Of a stretch of 64,000 nucleotides of DNA, positions 18,191 to 26,980 are shown in pieces; position 1 is the stretch's first letter; the number at the start of each line of letters is the position of its first letter. Under the pieces are notes generated by a model. That model searched no databases. It had not been told where the DNA came from and saw only the letters and a list, made by a program, of their open reading frames with translations. The stretch is from Scytolyngbya sp. HA4215-MV1. Its GTDB lineage: Bacteria; Cyanobacteriota; Cyanobacteriia; Leptolyngbyales; Leptolyngbyaceae. The translations under genes were made by a program, and so were the position numbers. The stretch spans positions 614,401 to 678,400 of the forward strand of contig JAHHIA010000002.1 in the NCBI GenBank assembly GCA_019359045.1, read 5' to 3'.

Positions 18191-18978
18191 CACAACACTT
18201 CTTTTAAGCCAAAATTCCACTCTTGCGAATCCAGATCCAACTCCTGGCGCACGGTGTAGAGATACTGATCCACCACATCATTAGCAGAACCTTGCATTTT
18301 TAACTGTCCCCGATCGAGCCAAATCGCCTGATCACATTCTTGTCGCACAAACTCCAGATCGTGCGAAACCAGCAGCACTGTGGTGTTTGAGTTCCAAAAA
18401 CGCTCAATTCGCTGTTTGCACTTGCGCTTAAAGCTGGCATCTCCTACCGACAACACTTCATCCAGGATTAAAATATCGGGCTGGACATCGGTGGCGATCG
18501 CAAACCCCAATCGGGCAACCATACCCGACGAAAGCGATTTAACTGGAACCAAAGCATAATCCTCCAGCCCCGAAAATGCCAGAATTGAGGGGGTTCGACC
18601 TTGCATTTCTCGTCGCGAGAACCCCAACAAAACACCGTAGAGAATAATGTTATCCAGGACTGAAAGTTCAGGTTCAAATCCGGCTTCCAGCTCAATCAGA
18701 GGGGCAATTCTACCGCGCACTCGCACCTGACCGCTGGTGGGTTGCAAAATGCCACAAATCAGCTTCAACAGGGTTGACTTCCCGGCACCATTCGCGCCAA
18801 TAATCCCTACTTTTCGACCCGACTCGATCGCCAGATCCAGCCGATCTAACACCAAATGCTTCGGAGGCTTATGATACTTACCCTCCAAAATGGACAAAAT
18901 GGTTTTCTTCAGGTCGTAAGAGAACTCTTCTTGTGTCCGTCGCCACAGGGAAACCCGATCAAGGCAAATGGTTTGCAT
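18187..18978 (-). CDS. ABC transporter ATP-binding protein, polysaccharide export (Wzt/TagH type)
   Basis: The ATPase of an O-antigen or teichoic-acid type exporter (263 residues). Walker A is GANGAGKSTLL, the signature motif is KSLSSGMVARLGFA (a variant typical of this family), Walker B is ILILDEVLS and the H-loop is LLVSHDLEF. The ATG at 18978 overlaps the stop of the preceding permease gene as TAATG, a strong sign of translational coupling, so I preferred it to an ATG 48 bases upstream. There is no long C-terminal carbohydrate-binding domain, so it is a short Wzt. With the permease it should form a 2+2 complex that moves lipid-linked glycan across the inner membrane. Confidence 0.9.
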   Translation of the reverse strand: MQTICLDRVSLWRRTQEEFSYDLKKTILSILEGKYHKPPKHLVLDRLDLAIESGRKVGIIGANGAGKSTLLKLICGILQPTSGQVRVRGRIAPLIELEAGFEPELSVLDNIILYGVLLGFSRREMQGRTPSILAFSGLEDYALVPVKSLSSGMVARLGFAIATDVQPDILILDEVLSVGDASFKRKCKQRIERFWNSNTTVLLVSHDLEFVRQECDQAIWLDRGQLKMQGSANDVVDQYLYTVRQELDLDSQEWNFGLKEVLC

Positions 18979-19796
18979 TACAACAAATCCATAAACTGGT
19001 GATGCCACCGCTTGAAACATATCCATCCTACCACCAAGGTCAGCGCTCCACTGAGCAGGGCGTGTCCAATGAGACTGTAATCGGGTGCGTGCCCCGAAAT
19101 CGCAATTTGCCGCAGACTGGCAATAATGCTGGACAGCGGATTGAACACCAAAATTGCCCTTACATTTGCCGGGACAATTTCCTGAGGATAAAAGATGGGG
19201 CTACTAATCAGCAGGAGAAACAAAACTAATTCATAGAAATAGCTTAAATCTCGAAAGAATACAAATAGGGCACTGACCAGTAGCCCCACCCCAGATGCAA
19301 CCAGGATCAACGCCAGTAGGGGCAAGAACAATACCACCACATTTGTCAGGCTATGGGAAATCAGTAAGGTCATCATCATCAGCAACGGCAACGCCCCCAC
19401 GGCAAATTGGAAGACATTTGCTGCAATCATAGAAACAGGGAAGATGCTGACTGGCAACCGGATCTTATTCATTAGCGACCCATTCAGGACAATGCTGGTG
19501 AGTGCCTGGGTGGTGGATGAAGAGAAAAAGTTGAGCACTGCCAGCCCAGAAAAAGCCCCCAACATATATCGCACGATGGAATTGTCATAATAGGAGGCAA
19601 ACGCAGTGCCAAAAATCAGCGTATAAACGCTGGTCATAATTAGGGGATTGAGCAGTGACCAATACACTCCCAGTAAAGAACCGCGATACCGCACTTTCAG
19701 GTTTCGGCTCACTAATACATACAGCACTTCTCGATACCGCATGAATGAGTTTTGAGCGCCGAGATCCCAGAAGTCTCTCCCTTCACTTTGATACAC
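18978..19796 (-). CDS. ABC-2 type permease, polysaccharide export (Wzm/TagG type)
   Basis: A 272-residue membrane partner of the ATPase just downstream. The cytosolic N-terminus (NLKVRYRGSLLGVYWSLLNPL) is the conserved amphipathic entry of Wzm/TagG proteins. Six hydrophobic segments follow, and the late FYPQEIVP turn is also family-specific. It ends in a TAATG overlap with the ATPase, so the two are one operon. The exported glycan is not indicated by the neighbours: no glycosyltransferase is nearby. proA is divergent, about 85 bp away. Confidence 0.92.
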   Translation of the reverse strand: MYQSEGRDFWDLGAQNSFMRYREVLYVLVSRNLKVRYRGSLLGVYWSLLNPLIMTSVYTLIFGTAFASYYDNSIVRYMLGAFSGLAVLNFFSSSTTQALTSIVLNGSLMNKIRLPVSIFPVSMIAANVFQFAVGALPLLMMMTLLISHSLTNVVVLFLPLLALILVASGVGLLVSALFVFFRDLSYFYELVLFLLLISSPIFYPQEIVPANVRAILVFNPLSSIIASLRQIAISGHAPDYSLIGHALLSGALTLVVGWICFKRWHHQFMDLL

Positions 19797-19880
19797 AAAT
19801 ACACCCTTAAAATCTGAGAGATTACCATAGATTTCAGGTGTTTGTCTCCCTACAGCACGACTATTTTTCCCTCAACGACT

Positions 19881-21215
19881 ATGACAGCTTCATCCATTCC
19901 GACCTCTTCTCCTCTAGCGGCCGAGTCCTCCTCGGCGTCTTTAATTACAACGGCGCAAAAAACTCGGGCTGCGGCTCGGCAACTGGCAAGTTTGCCCACT
20001 GATGCCAAAAATCGGGCACTGGAAGCGATCGCCCAAGCCCTGGAAGCCTCTGCTCCCGAAATTTTGGCGGCAAATGCTGCCGATCGCGAAGCCGCGCAAC
20101 AAGCCGGCATTGCCCCTGCGTTGGATGCCCGGCTGAAGTTGGATGCGGACAAGCTGAAGGGGGCGATCGCCGGGGTACGGGATGTGATTCGGCTGGCAGA
20201 TCCTGTAGGGGCGGTACAGATCCATCGCCAACTGGACGAAGGATTGGTACTCAAGCGGGTCACCTGTCCACTGGGCGTTTTAGGAATTATTTTTGAAGCC
20301 CGTCCCGATGCGGTGGTGCAGATTTCTTCGCTGGCGATTAAGTCGGGCAATGGGGTGATTTTGAAAGGCGGACGGGAAGCGGTGCGATCGTGCGAGGCAT
20401 TAGTGAAGGCAATTCACCAAGGGCTAGTGCAATCTGAGGTCGATCCGTCAGTGGTGCAACTGCTGACCACGCGGGAAGAAACCCTGGCGTTGCTGAAGCT
20501 CGATCAGTATGTCGATCTGATTATTCCCAGAGGCTCCAATTCCTTTGTCCGCTTTGTGCAGGAGAATACACGCATTCCGGTGTTGGGTCATGCCGATGGC
20601 ATTTGCCACCTTTATGTCGATCGCGCTGCTGACATTTCGCAGGCAGTGAAGATCGCGGTGGATGCCAAAACCCAGTATCCCGCTGCCTGTAACGCGATCG
20701 AAACCTTGCTGGTGCATCAGGCGATCGCGTCGGAGTTTTTGCTGGAAGCGGTGACGGCGCTGCAAGCTCAGGGGGTGGCGTTGCGCGGGGACGATCTCAC
20801 CCTGGAGATTCTCAATATCCCACCCGCCACCGAGGCAGATTGGAGCACAGAATATTCAGATTTGACCCTGGCGATCAAGATTGTGGATTCAACAGAGGCA
20901 GCGATCACCCACATCAATACCTATGGGTCGCGGCATACCGAGGCGATCGTGACGGAAGATGCTCAAACGGCGCGTCAATTTATGGCAGAGGTAGATGCGG
21001 CGGGCGTATTTCACAATTGCTCGACCCGCTTTGCCGATGGCTTCCGCTATGGCTTGGGGGCGGAGGTGGGCATCAGTACGCAAAAGATGCCGCCACGCGG
21101 TCCGGTGGGGTTGGAGGGGTTGGTGACGTATAAGTATGAACTGGTGGGGGATGGGCATGTTGCCGCGACCTATGCTGGCAAAGATGCCAAACCCTTTCAA
21201 CATCGAGATTTGTAA
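19881..21215 (+). CDS. proA: Glutamate-5-semialdehyde dehydrogenase
   Basis: Reduces glutamyl 5-phosphate to glutamate semialdehyde with NADPH, the second step of proline synthesis. The 444 residues from the ATG at 19881 fit the family; a TTG at 19842 would add 13. The catalytic Cys lies in [10 protein letters not shown], the cofactor region includes ILKGGREA and the segment [17 protein letters not shown] is diagnostic. The C-terminus [23 protein letters not shown] is typical of ProA. proB is not in the window. The gene is divergent from the Wzm/Wzt pair and 68 bp ahead of the P-loop ATPase. Confidence 0.96.
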   Translation: MTASSIPTSSPLAAESSSASLITTAQKTRAAARQLASLPTDAKNRALEAIAQALEASAPEILAANAADREAAQQAGIAPALDARLKLDADKLKGAIAGVRDVIRLADPVGAVQIHRQLDEGLVLKRVTCPLGVLGIIFEARPDAVVQISSLAIKSGNGVILKGGREAVRSCEALVKAIHQGLVQSEVDPSVVQLLTTREETLALLKLDQYVDLIIPRGSNSFVRFVQENTRIPVLGHADGICHLYVDRAADISQAVKIAVDAKTQYPAACNAIETLLVHQAIASEFLLEAVTALQAQGVALRGDDLTLEILNIPPATEADWSTEYSDLTLAIKIVDSTEAAITHINTYGSRHTEAIVTEDAQTARQFMAEVDAAGVFHNCSTRFADGFRYGLGAEVGISTQKMPPRGPVGLEGLVTYKYELVGDGHVAATYAGKDAKPFQHRDL

Positions 21216-21283
21216 TTCGTTGGCGAGGCGCTTCGGTATGATGAGAGGGAAAATTCTCAGCCCTCTGGCATTTCCTTTCTGGT

Positions 21284-22573
21284 ATGGAGACCGATCGCCT
21301 CGACCGTTTGACGCAAGCCTACCGCAACCTGGAGCTTTTTCCGCTAATCGAACCTGCCCAGATCAAGGCGTTTCGAGTGGAGTATGGCAAGCGCACGCTG
21401 GCAAAACTGAAGCAAGAAATCCAGGTCTCCCAGCCCGATAGCAAGCTGATTTTTACGGGACATCGAGGCTGCGGCAAATCGACGCTACTGGCGCAGTTTG
21501 CCCAGGATATGCGAGAGCGTAAGCTGTTTGTGGTGTTTTTCTCCATTGCCGACACCGTAGAAATGTCGGATGTAAACCATGTCAATATTTTGTATGCGAT
21601 CGCCTTGCAACTCCTCAGCCAAGCCACTCGGCTTCAGGTGCCCATTCAGGAGGCGACGAAACAGGCATTGCTGACCTGGTTTACCCAAACCAAAAGCCAG
21701 ATCTATTCTGACCAACTCAAAGCAGAATATTCAGCCGGGGTAGACCTGTTTAAGCTGCTGACCGGCAAGCTGCAAAAAGAAGATACGTTCCGCGAAGAAA
21801 TTAAAATTACTTACGAGCGGCGGGTTTCCGAACTCTCCAGAAAAATTGACGAAATTGCCGCCGCCATTCAAATTGCCACCAAAAAAGAAGTGCTGGTGGT
21901 GATTGATGATTTGGATAAGTTGGATCTGTCGGTGGTGGAATCGATTTATCGCGACAACATCAATGCCCTGACCTCGCCCAACATCCGCATCGTCTACACC
22001 ATTCCGATTTCGGTGGTGCGCGAACTGAGACTGCTGGCAACGCTGGAATCGGCGGTTAGCCAAATTATTTTGCTGTCTGTGACGAAGTTTTATCCCCAAG
22101 AAGTGGCACACCAGGCTGAGGCGGAACCGATCGCCGCAAATGTCGAGATGCTCTTATCAGTTTTGCAAAGGCGGATTCCGTCCGACCTGGCAGCGCCGGA
22201 GATTTTGCGGCAAATGGTGTTGCTGAGTGGGGGCGTGTTGCGGGAACTGGTGCGACTGGGACGAGAATGTTGTCGGGAATGTATGTTGGCGCTGGAAGAC
22301 AATCCAGCAGCGACGATCGATGCCAACATTCTGGCAAGGGCAGTAAAGAATTTGCGGCATCAGTTTGACCGCAGTTTGGGCAGCCAACTTTATGACCTGC
22401 TGGTGACGGTCTACCAAAACTTCACGCCGCCCGATGCCCGCAGTGCCGAGTTTTTGGAACTGTTGCATGGCTTGTATGTGTTGGAGTATGAAAATGATGA
22501 TCTGTGGTATGACTTGCATCCGCTGATTACGGATCTGTTACGTCGTAAACATCTGTTGCCTGCGGTCGCGTAA
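21284..22573 (+). CDS. P-loop ATPase of unknown function (AAA/STAND-like)
   Basis: A 429-residue soluble ATPase. Walker A is GHRGCGKST (residues 59-67), Walker B is VLVVIDDLD (203-211) and a sensor-like strand NIRIVYTIPIS follows at 233-243. Between them lies a helical insertion (about 140-200) with coiled-coil character. The C-terminal part (250-429) is helical and ends in a winged-helix-like block (YDLHPLITDLLRR). The architecture resembles the NTPase switches of conflict and signalling systems rather than a housekeeping AAA protein. The gene is followed, after a repeat-filled spacer, by a TPR protein with an equally unusual N-terminal domain; I infer a functional pair. Possible roles are defence, regulated cell response or scaffold control. 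I do not recognise a named family. Confidence 0.7.
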   Translation: METDRLDRLTQAYRNLELFPLIEPAQIKAFRVEYGKRTLAKLKQEIQVSQPDSKLIFTGHRGCGKSTLLAQFAQDMRERKLFVVFFSIADTVEMSDVNHVNILYAIALQLLSQATRLQVPIQEATKQALLTWFTQTKSQIYSDQLKAEYSAGVDLFKLLTGKLQKEDTFREEIKITYERRVSELSRKIDEIAAAIQIATKKEVLVVIDDLDKLDLSVVESIYRDNINALTSPNIRIVYTIPISVVRELRLLATLESAVSQIILLSVTKFYPQEVAHQAEAEPIAANVEMLLSVLQRRIPSDLAAPEILRQMVLLSGGVLRELVRLGRECCRECMLALEDNPAATIDANILARAVKNLRHQFDRSLGSQLYDLLVTVYQNFTPPDARSAEFLELLHGLYVLEYENDDLWYDLHPLITDLLRRKHLLPAVA

Positions 22574-22657
22574 ACAGCTTTCCAGCGATAGTTTGGAAAA
22601 AGTTTTACAGTGATGCAAAATGCTTGGCGATCGTCCTTTACTCTCTTGCCAAAGGTT

Positions 22658-23103
22658 ACGGTGTCCACATCCTCTCAGATTCAAGGCGAAACCGCTGGAG
22701 ATCCCCCCACCCCCCTTAATAAACTACGGTGTACACACAAATCTCAGATTCAAGGCGAGACTCCTGGAGATCCCCCCAACCCCCCTTAAAAAGGGTAGGG
22801 CTGATTCTTTAGAAAAAGATTAATTCTTGAACCCCTATTCTGCTGTAAACCACTGAAATGGTTTTAACGGAAGAATGAGGCTTTTAAGGAATGTCTCTCG
22901 CAAGAGAATCAACCCTACCTTAAAAAGGGGGGCTTCAGATTTCAAAGTCCCCCTTTTTTCTAGCGCAGCGGCGCGCCAGCGCGGGGATTTAGGGGGATCA
23001 ACCCACTCAATGACATCACTGATTACTTGTGTGTACACGGTAGCCTTAATAGGGGGAGCTTCAGACTTCAAAGTCCCCCTTTTGAAGGGGGATTTAGGGG
23101 GAT
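22658..23103. repeat. Cluster of interspersed and inverted repeats (gatcccccc family)
   Basis: The first part is a 68-bp tandem duplication (22658-22725 and 22726-22793), each copy holding ctcagattcaaggcgaaac-like sequence and ggagatcccccca. The end of copy two (ccttaaaaagggtagggctgattc) is repeated in inverted form near 22905-22932 (gaatcaaccctaccttaaaa). A second inverted match links gtgtacacaca near 22730 with tgtgtgtacac near 23030. Two gggggcttcagatttcaaagtccccc units (about 22925-23003 and 23045-23103) form strong hairpins. The first of these is interrupted by a GC-rich insert (ctagcgcagcggcgcgcc). The block sits between the ATPase and TPR genes. Confidence 0.8.
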
Positions 23104-23152
23104 CGTGCTTGTGGCGATGCACGACAAGATCTTTAAAATATCCCCGAAAACC

Positions 23153-25189
23153 ATGTCCAATCTGCCGCCGCTCTCAGAACTAGAAGCCCTCAACCAACGC
23201 GAGTTGCGGAAACTGGTGCTGTCGGTGCGCGCCAGCAGCCAACGGCTCGATTTGTTGCTTGCCATCTGCGACGATCGCAACCTGCAAATGCAACTGATCG
23301 AAGCCTACGAAACCCAACTGCGGCAAGCAGGCTTTACGCCCTATCGGGCACTGCTGAGCAACCAACAACCCAGCCTCAAAACCACCCTCACCAACCTGGT
23401 GGCTCAGAAGCCCCACATGCAAACGGACGATCGCATCATTGTCACCATCCTGGGAGCCACCGAACTGCTGGGTGTGCGCCTCACCACCGACACGTCTGAA
23501 CAAGAGCAATTTTTCTTTTCGTTGCAATGGACAAGGGAGAGCCTGCGCGAGTTTCAGTTTCCGATTGTTTTGTGGTTGACCGATCGCATTGCCACCGAGC
23601 TATCCAAAAAAGCCCCCGATTTTTGGAGTTGGCGCAGTGGTGTGTTTGAGTTTGTTGCCCTGTCCCAGCACCCCTTGATCTCCACCGATCTGAGCACAAC
23701 TCGCCCCTCTGACCCAGCCCAGACAGAACCCCCCGCCGACCCCCGCACCCCCGCCGACTGGCAAGCCCAAATCACCGAGTTGGAGCAACAAAACCCCAAA
23801 TCCCCTTTGCTGGTGACGCTCTACAACAATCTGGGGGATGCATATCGATGGCAATATGCCTATGAGCCAGCCTTGCAAGCCTATGAACAAGCCTTGACGC
23901 TGGCAAAAAACCAGAAGAATCAGGAAGGCGAGGCAAATTCGCTCCTGAACCTGGGCATCGCCATGAATGGCTGTAGTCGTTACCGAAAAGCCATTGAGTT
24001 TTGTCAACGGTCTTTAGAAATCTATCGCGAAATTGGCGATCGTCGTGGAGAATCTAGTTCTCTGAACAATTTGGGCAATGCCTACTATTCTCTAGGGCAA
24101 TACCAACGGGCGATCGAGTACTACGAGCAATCCCTGGAGATCGATCGCGAAATTGGCAATCGTGCTGGTGAAGCCATTTCTTTAGGCAATTTGGGAATTG
24201 CCTACGATTTTCTAGGGCAATACCAACGGGCGATCGATTACCACGAGCAATCTCTGGCGATTAAGCGCGAAATTGGAAATCGTTTTGGGGAAGCTACGTC
24301 TCTAAACAGTTTAGGCTATGCCTACGAATCTCTAGGGCAATACCAACGGGCGATCGAGTACCACGAACAAGGCTTGGTAATTGAACGCGAAATTGGCAAT
24401 CGTTCCGGTGAAGCTAGTCCTCTGATTGGTTTGGGCAAGGTCTACGATTCTTTAGGGCAATACCAACGCGCGATTAAATACTACGAGCAATCCTTAGTGA
24501 TCGAACGCGAAATTGGAAATCGTTTTGGAGAAGCCACGTCTCTAAACAGTTTAGGCTATGCCTACGAATCTCTAGGGCAATACCAACGCGCGATTGAGTA
24601 CCACGAACAAGGCTTAGTAATTGAACGCGAAATTGGCAATCGTTCCGGTGAAGCTAATTCCCTGATTGGTTTGGGTAACGCTTACCAATCTTTAGGGCAA
24701 TACCAACGCGCGATCGAGTATCAGGAGCAATCTCTGGCGATCAAACGCGAAATTGGCGATCGCTCTGGTGAAGCTATTGCTCTGGGCAATTTGGGCTATG
24801 CCTATAATTCTCTAGGGCAATACCAGCAGGCGATCGAGTATTACGAACAATCCTTAGCGATCAAACACAAAATTGGTGAGCGTCACGGTGAAGCAAATGC
24901 TTTATTCAACCTGGCATTAGCGCTGGGTAAGGTCGATCGGCACTTTGAAGGCATCTCATGTCTCCAGCAAGCACTAGCCATCTACCAAACTCTGCAACTC
25001 GATCATGAGGTCGAAAACTGTAAAAAAGGAATTGCGACTTATCATCAAATCATTGCCGTGGAGCGTCGTCGTGCGCCCGCGATTGGGGACGATGCACCCC
25101 AGCAGCGTTCCCGCCAACTTCCGCCTTTTTGGTTCTGGGTGGCAGTGGGCTTGGCTGGGGCGCTACTCATCTGGTGGCTCATGCAATAG
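23153..25189 (+). CDS. TPR protein with N-terminal unknown domain and C-terminal membrane anchor
   Basis: A 678-residue protein in three parts. Residues 1-190 are an alpha/beta domain with LDLLLAICDDRN, a strand-rich DDRIIVTILGA, FPIVLWLTDRI and APDFWSWRSGVFEF. It looks like a degenerate P-loop or Rossmann-like module without Walker A, of a kind I associate with bacterial NTPase-linked conflict proteins. Residues 218-595 are about nine 40-residue TPR units, the central ones nearly identical (QYQRAIEY.EQSL.I.REIGNR.GEA). The C-terminus (about 656-678) is a hydrophobic segment WFWVAVGLAGALLIWWLM, a tail anchor. I chose the ATG at 23153; one at 23117 is also possible. Frames further upstream are repeat DNA. 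I infer that it works with the ATPase, with the TPRs binding a partner at the membrane. Confidence 0.78.
   Translation: MSNLPPLSELEALNQRELRKLVLSVRASSQRLDLLLAICDDRNLQMQLIEAYETQLRQAGFTPYRALLSNQQPSLKTTLTNLVAQKPHMQTDDRIIVTILGATELLGVRLTTDTSEQEQFFFSLQWTRESLREFQFPIVLWLTDRIATELSKKAPDFWSWRSGVFEFVALSQHPLISTDLSTTRPSDPAQTEPPADPRTPADWQAQITELEQQNPKSPLLVTLYNNLGDAYRWQYAYEPALQAYEQALTLAKNQKNQEGEANSLLNLGIAMNGCSRYRKAIEFCQRSLEIYREIGDRRGESSSLNNLGNAYYSLGQYQRAIEYYEQSLEIDREIGNRAGEAISLGNLGIAYDFLGQYQRAIDYHEQSLAIKREIGNRFGEATSLNSLGYAYESLGQYQRAIEYHEQGLVIEREIGNRSGEASPLIGLGKVYDSLGQYQRAIKYYEQSLVIEREIGNRFGEATSLNSLGYAYESLGQYQRAIEYHEQGLVIEREIGNRSGEANSLIGLGNAYQSLGQYQRAIEYQEQSLAIKREIGDRSGEAIALGNLGYAYNSLGQYQQAIEYYEQSLAIKHKIGERHGEANALFNLALALGKVDRHFEGISCLQQALAIYQTLQLDHEVENCKKGIATYHQIIAVERRRAPAIGDDAPQQRSRQLPPFWFWVAVGLAGALLIWWLMQ
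24262..24710. repeat. Near-identical 240-bp duplication within the TPR array
   Basis: Within a general 120-bp periodicity, the two-unit block starting near 24262 recurs at near 24502. In the 120 bases from 24301 versus those from 24541 I count only five differences. Other units are more diverged, so this block was duplicated or gene-converted recently. Confidence 0.88.
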
Positions 25190-25231
25190 CTTCACTTGGC
25201 TTATGATGGATGCACGACATCCATTTCATCA

Positions 25232-25471
25232 ATGAGCCAGGTTGCCATGTCATCCCTAGCACATGTGGTTCACCGCGATCCCGATATATTAGGGGGCACC
25301 CCCGTTTTTATCGGTACCCGTGTGCCTGTAAAAACCTTGCTTGATTATCTTGAGGCAGGCGAATCACTCGGTGAATTCTTAGACCATTTCCCCAGTGTGA
25401 GTCATGAACAAGCGATCGCAGCCCTTGAATTAGCAAAAGAAATGCTGACCACCGATGCGAATCTTGCTTGA
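25232..25471 (+). CDS. DUF433 family antitoxin
   Basis: A 79-residue protein with the DUF433 pattern: HVVHRDPDILGGTPVFIGTRVPVKTLLDYLEAG and a following DHFPSVSHEQAIAALE helix, which forms a winged HTH-like fold. In many genomes this family is the antitoxin partner of a PIN-like DUF5615 protein, as here: the stop overlaps the next gene by 17 bases. Starts at 25232 or 25247 are both possible. It probably binds and masks the toxin and represses the pair. Confidence 0.88.
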   Translation: MSQVAMSSLAHVVHRDPDILGGTPVFIGTRVPVKTLLDYLEAGESLGEFLDHFPSVSHEQAIAALELAKEMLTTDANLA

Positions 25472-25784
25472 TGAGTGTGTACCACGTCCTCTAAAGCGTG
25501 AACTGAGGGACTATGAGGTACAAACGGTAACAGAAGTGGGATGGTCGGGGAAAAAGAATGGTGAGCTACTGCAACTGATGGCTCAAGAAGGTTTTACGAT
25601 TCTACTCACAACCGATCAAAATCTGCGATATCAACAAAACTTGCAACAGGCTGGGATTGCGATCGTTGTCTTAATAGCACCGACTAATCGACTGACTGAT
25701 TTACTTCCACTGATGCCAGGAACTCGCAACTTGCTAAACACAATCGTTCCCGGTGAAGTCGTTGAGGTTGGCAAGTTCGGCTGA
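25455..25784 (+). CDS. DUF5615 family PIN-like toxin
   Basis: A 109-residue PIN-like protein, likely a ribonuclease. The N-terminal MRILLDECVPRPLKREL gives the first acidic cluster, and the central TILLTTDQNLRYQQN the second Asp, both characteristic of DUF5615 toxins. The predicted active-site acids are intact and the frame is whole, so the pair looks functional. The overlap with the DUF433 gene implies coupled translation. Position directly after the ATPase/TPR genes suggests an accessory locus. Confidence 0.88.
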   Translation: MRILLDECVPRPLKRELRDYEVQTVTEVGWSGKKNGELLQLMAQEGFTILLTTDQNLRYQQNLQQAGIAIVVLIAPTNRLTDLLPLMPGTRNLLNTIVPGEVVEVGKFG

Positions 25785-25870
25785 TTCCCCTTCATTTCAC
25801 CCGATCGCTGAACGGGCTATCCTGGACAATAGATGAGACTGGACCATAGACGAAATAAGTGGGCAACAGC

Positions 25871-26917
25871 ATGGTTGCATCGATCGATCGAATTGAAAAA
25901 GACCTGGCAGCATTGGAAGCGGCGATCGTGGCGATCGCCCAAGAATTCCACAAAACCTATGCCAGCTATCTCGAGGCATTGGGCAAAACTACCCGCCAGC
26001 AGCTCATCCTGGCGAGCTATTATCTCTGTACTCAAGCCTATCCCCGGCATTTTTTGCACCTGTCGCTCAGCCATCGGCAAGAACTCCAGCAAACCCTACG
26101 CGACCTAGGCACCCAGACCCAACAAGAACTCCTGGCAAAACTGATTCCGCCCCTCGCCCATCAGCAACCCGATGCTGTTGCAGGCGCTGAAGCCGCTACT
26201 TCGCCAGAATTGATCACAACCGAGCTGAACCCGATCGTCGAATCCCCCATTGCCAATTCTCCCGAAATCGAATCGACAGACACCGCCACTGCCGCGATCG
26301 AATTTTCAGAAACTGAGCGCTTCAGTCCTGCACCCGAAATTTCCCAAGGCAATTTCTTTGCAACAACCAACCCCTCGGCTGGAATGAATCTGGGAGAGGC
26401 CTTCTTTCAGGCTCGTCCTCATGCCAAACCCAACCCTCTAGAAGAACTGTTGCTCTGGCAAGAAACCCTGGAACGAGCGATCGGCGAAGAATTGCGATCG
26501 CTGTCCCATGCGGTCAACCGACTGTTTCAGCAAACCGGAATTTTGCCCAAAAAATTGCCCGAACCCATTCTGGAAGCCGCCATTCGGGCAGAAGCCACCG
26601 AAATGGTCGGCGGTCCTCCCAACCTGCTCAACCTGATGATTGAAACCGTCGGCGATTCGCCAAAACACCCCTCAGACGACAAAGACGAAGATGAAGACGA
26701 AGACGAAGATGGTTCATCCTTGATGCGAGTCACCACCGTCCACCTGCGCCTCTCTGACATTGAGTTTGCCGACAGTACCACCATGGCGTGGCGAACTCGC
26801 CTGCGGAGCCTCGCCGCTCGCCTCAAAACCCTGGCACGAGATTATCGGAAAAAGCAGCAGGAACGGACGATCGCGGAAGCGGAGGCTGCGTGGCGGAGTG
26901 TTTGGGTAGATGAGTGA
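25871..26917 (+). CDS. Conserved cyanobacterial hypothetical protein upstream of recG
   Basis: A 348-residue protein without a known domain. Residues 1-90 form helices (DRIEKDLAALEAAIVAIAQEFHKTY, then TRQQLILASYYLCTQAYP). Residues 95-175 are a low-complexity, Pro/Glu/Thr-rich linker. Residues 180-250 are again helical (LEELLLWQETLERAIGEELRSL and LFQQTGILPKKLPEPI). An acidic run of alternating Asp and Glu follows near 275, and a basic C-terminus (TRLRSLAARLKTLARDYRKKQQER). No membrane segment. A GTG at 25859 is an alternative start. It ends 63 bp before recG on the same strand, so co-transcription is likely, but a role in DNA repair is only a guess. Confidence 0.65.
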   Translation: MVASIDRIEKDLAALEAAIVAIAQEFHKTYASYLEALGKTTRQQLILASYYLCTQAYPRHFLHLSLSHRQELQQTLRDLGTQTQQELLAKLIPPLAHQQPDAVAGAEAATSPELITTELNPIVESPIANSPEIESTDTATAAIEFSETERFSPAPEISQGNFFATTNPSAGMNLGEAFFQARPHAKPNPLEELLLWQETLERAIGEELRSLSHAVNRLFQQTGILPKKLPEPILEAAIRAEATEMVGGPPNLLNLMIETVGDSPKHPSDDKDEDEDEDEDGSSLMRVTTVHLRLSDIEFADSTTMAWRTRLRSLAARLKTLARDYRKKQQERTIAEAEAAWRSVWVDE

Positions 26918-26980
26918 AGGGGTAGAGAGGTGAAGGGTTGGTGGTTCGTAGCCTGAATCGGCGACTAAGATTAAGAACGA

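Noticed and set aside
23027-23152. N-terminal extension of the TPR gene
   Set aside because: The extension (SFRLQSPPFEGGFRGI) is translated repeat DNA; the conserved protein starts at 23117 or 23153.
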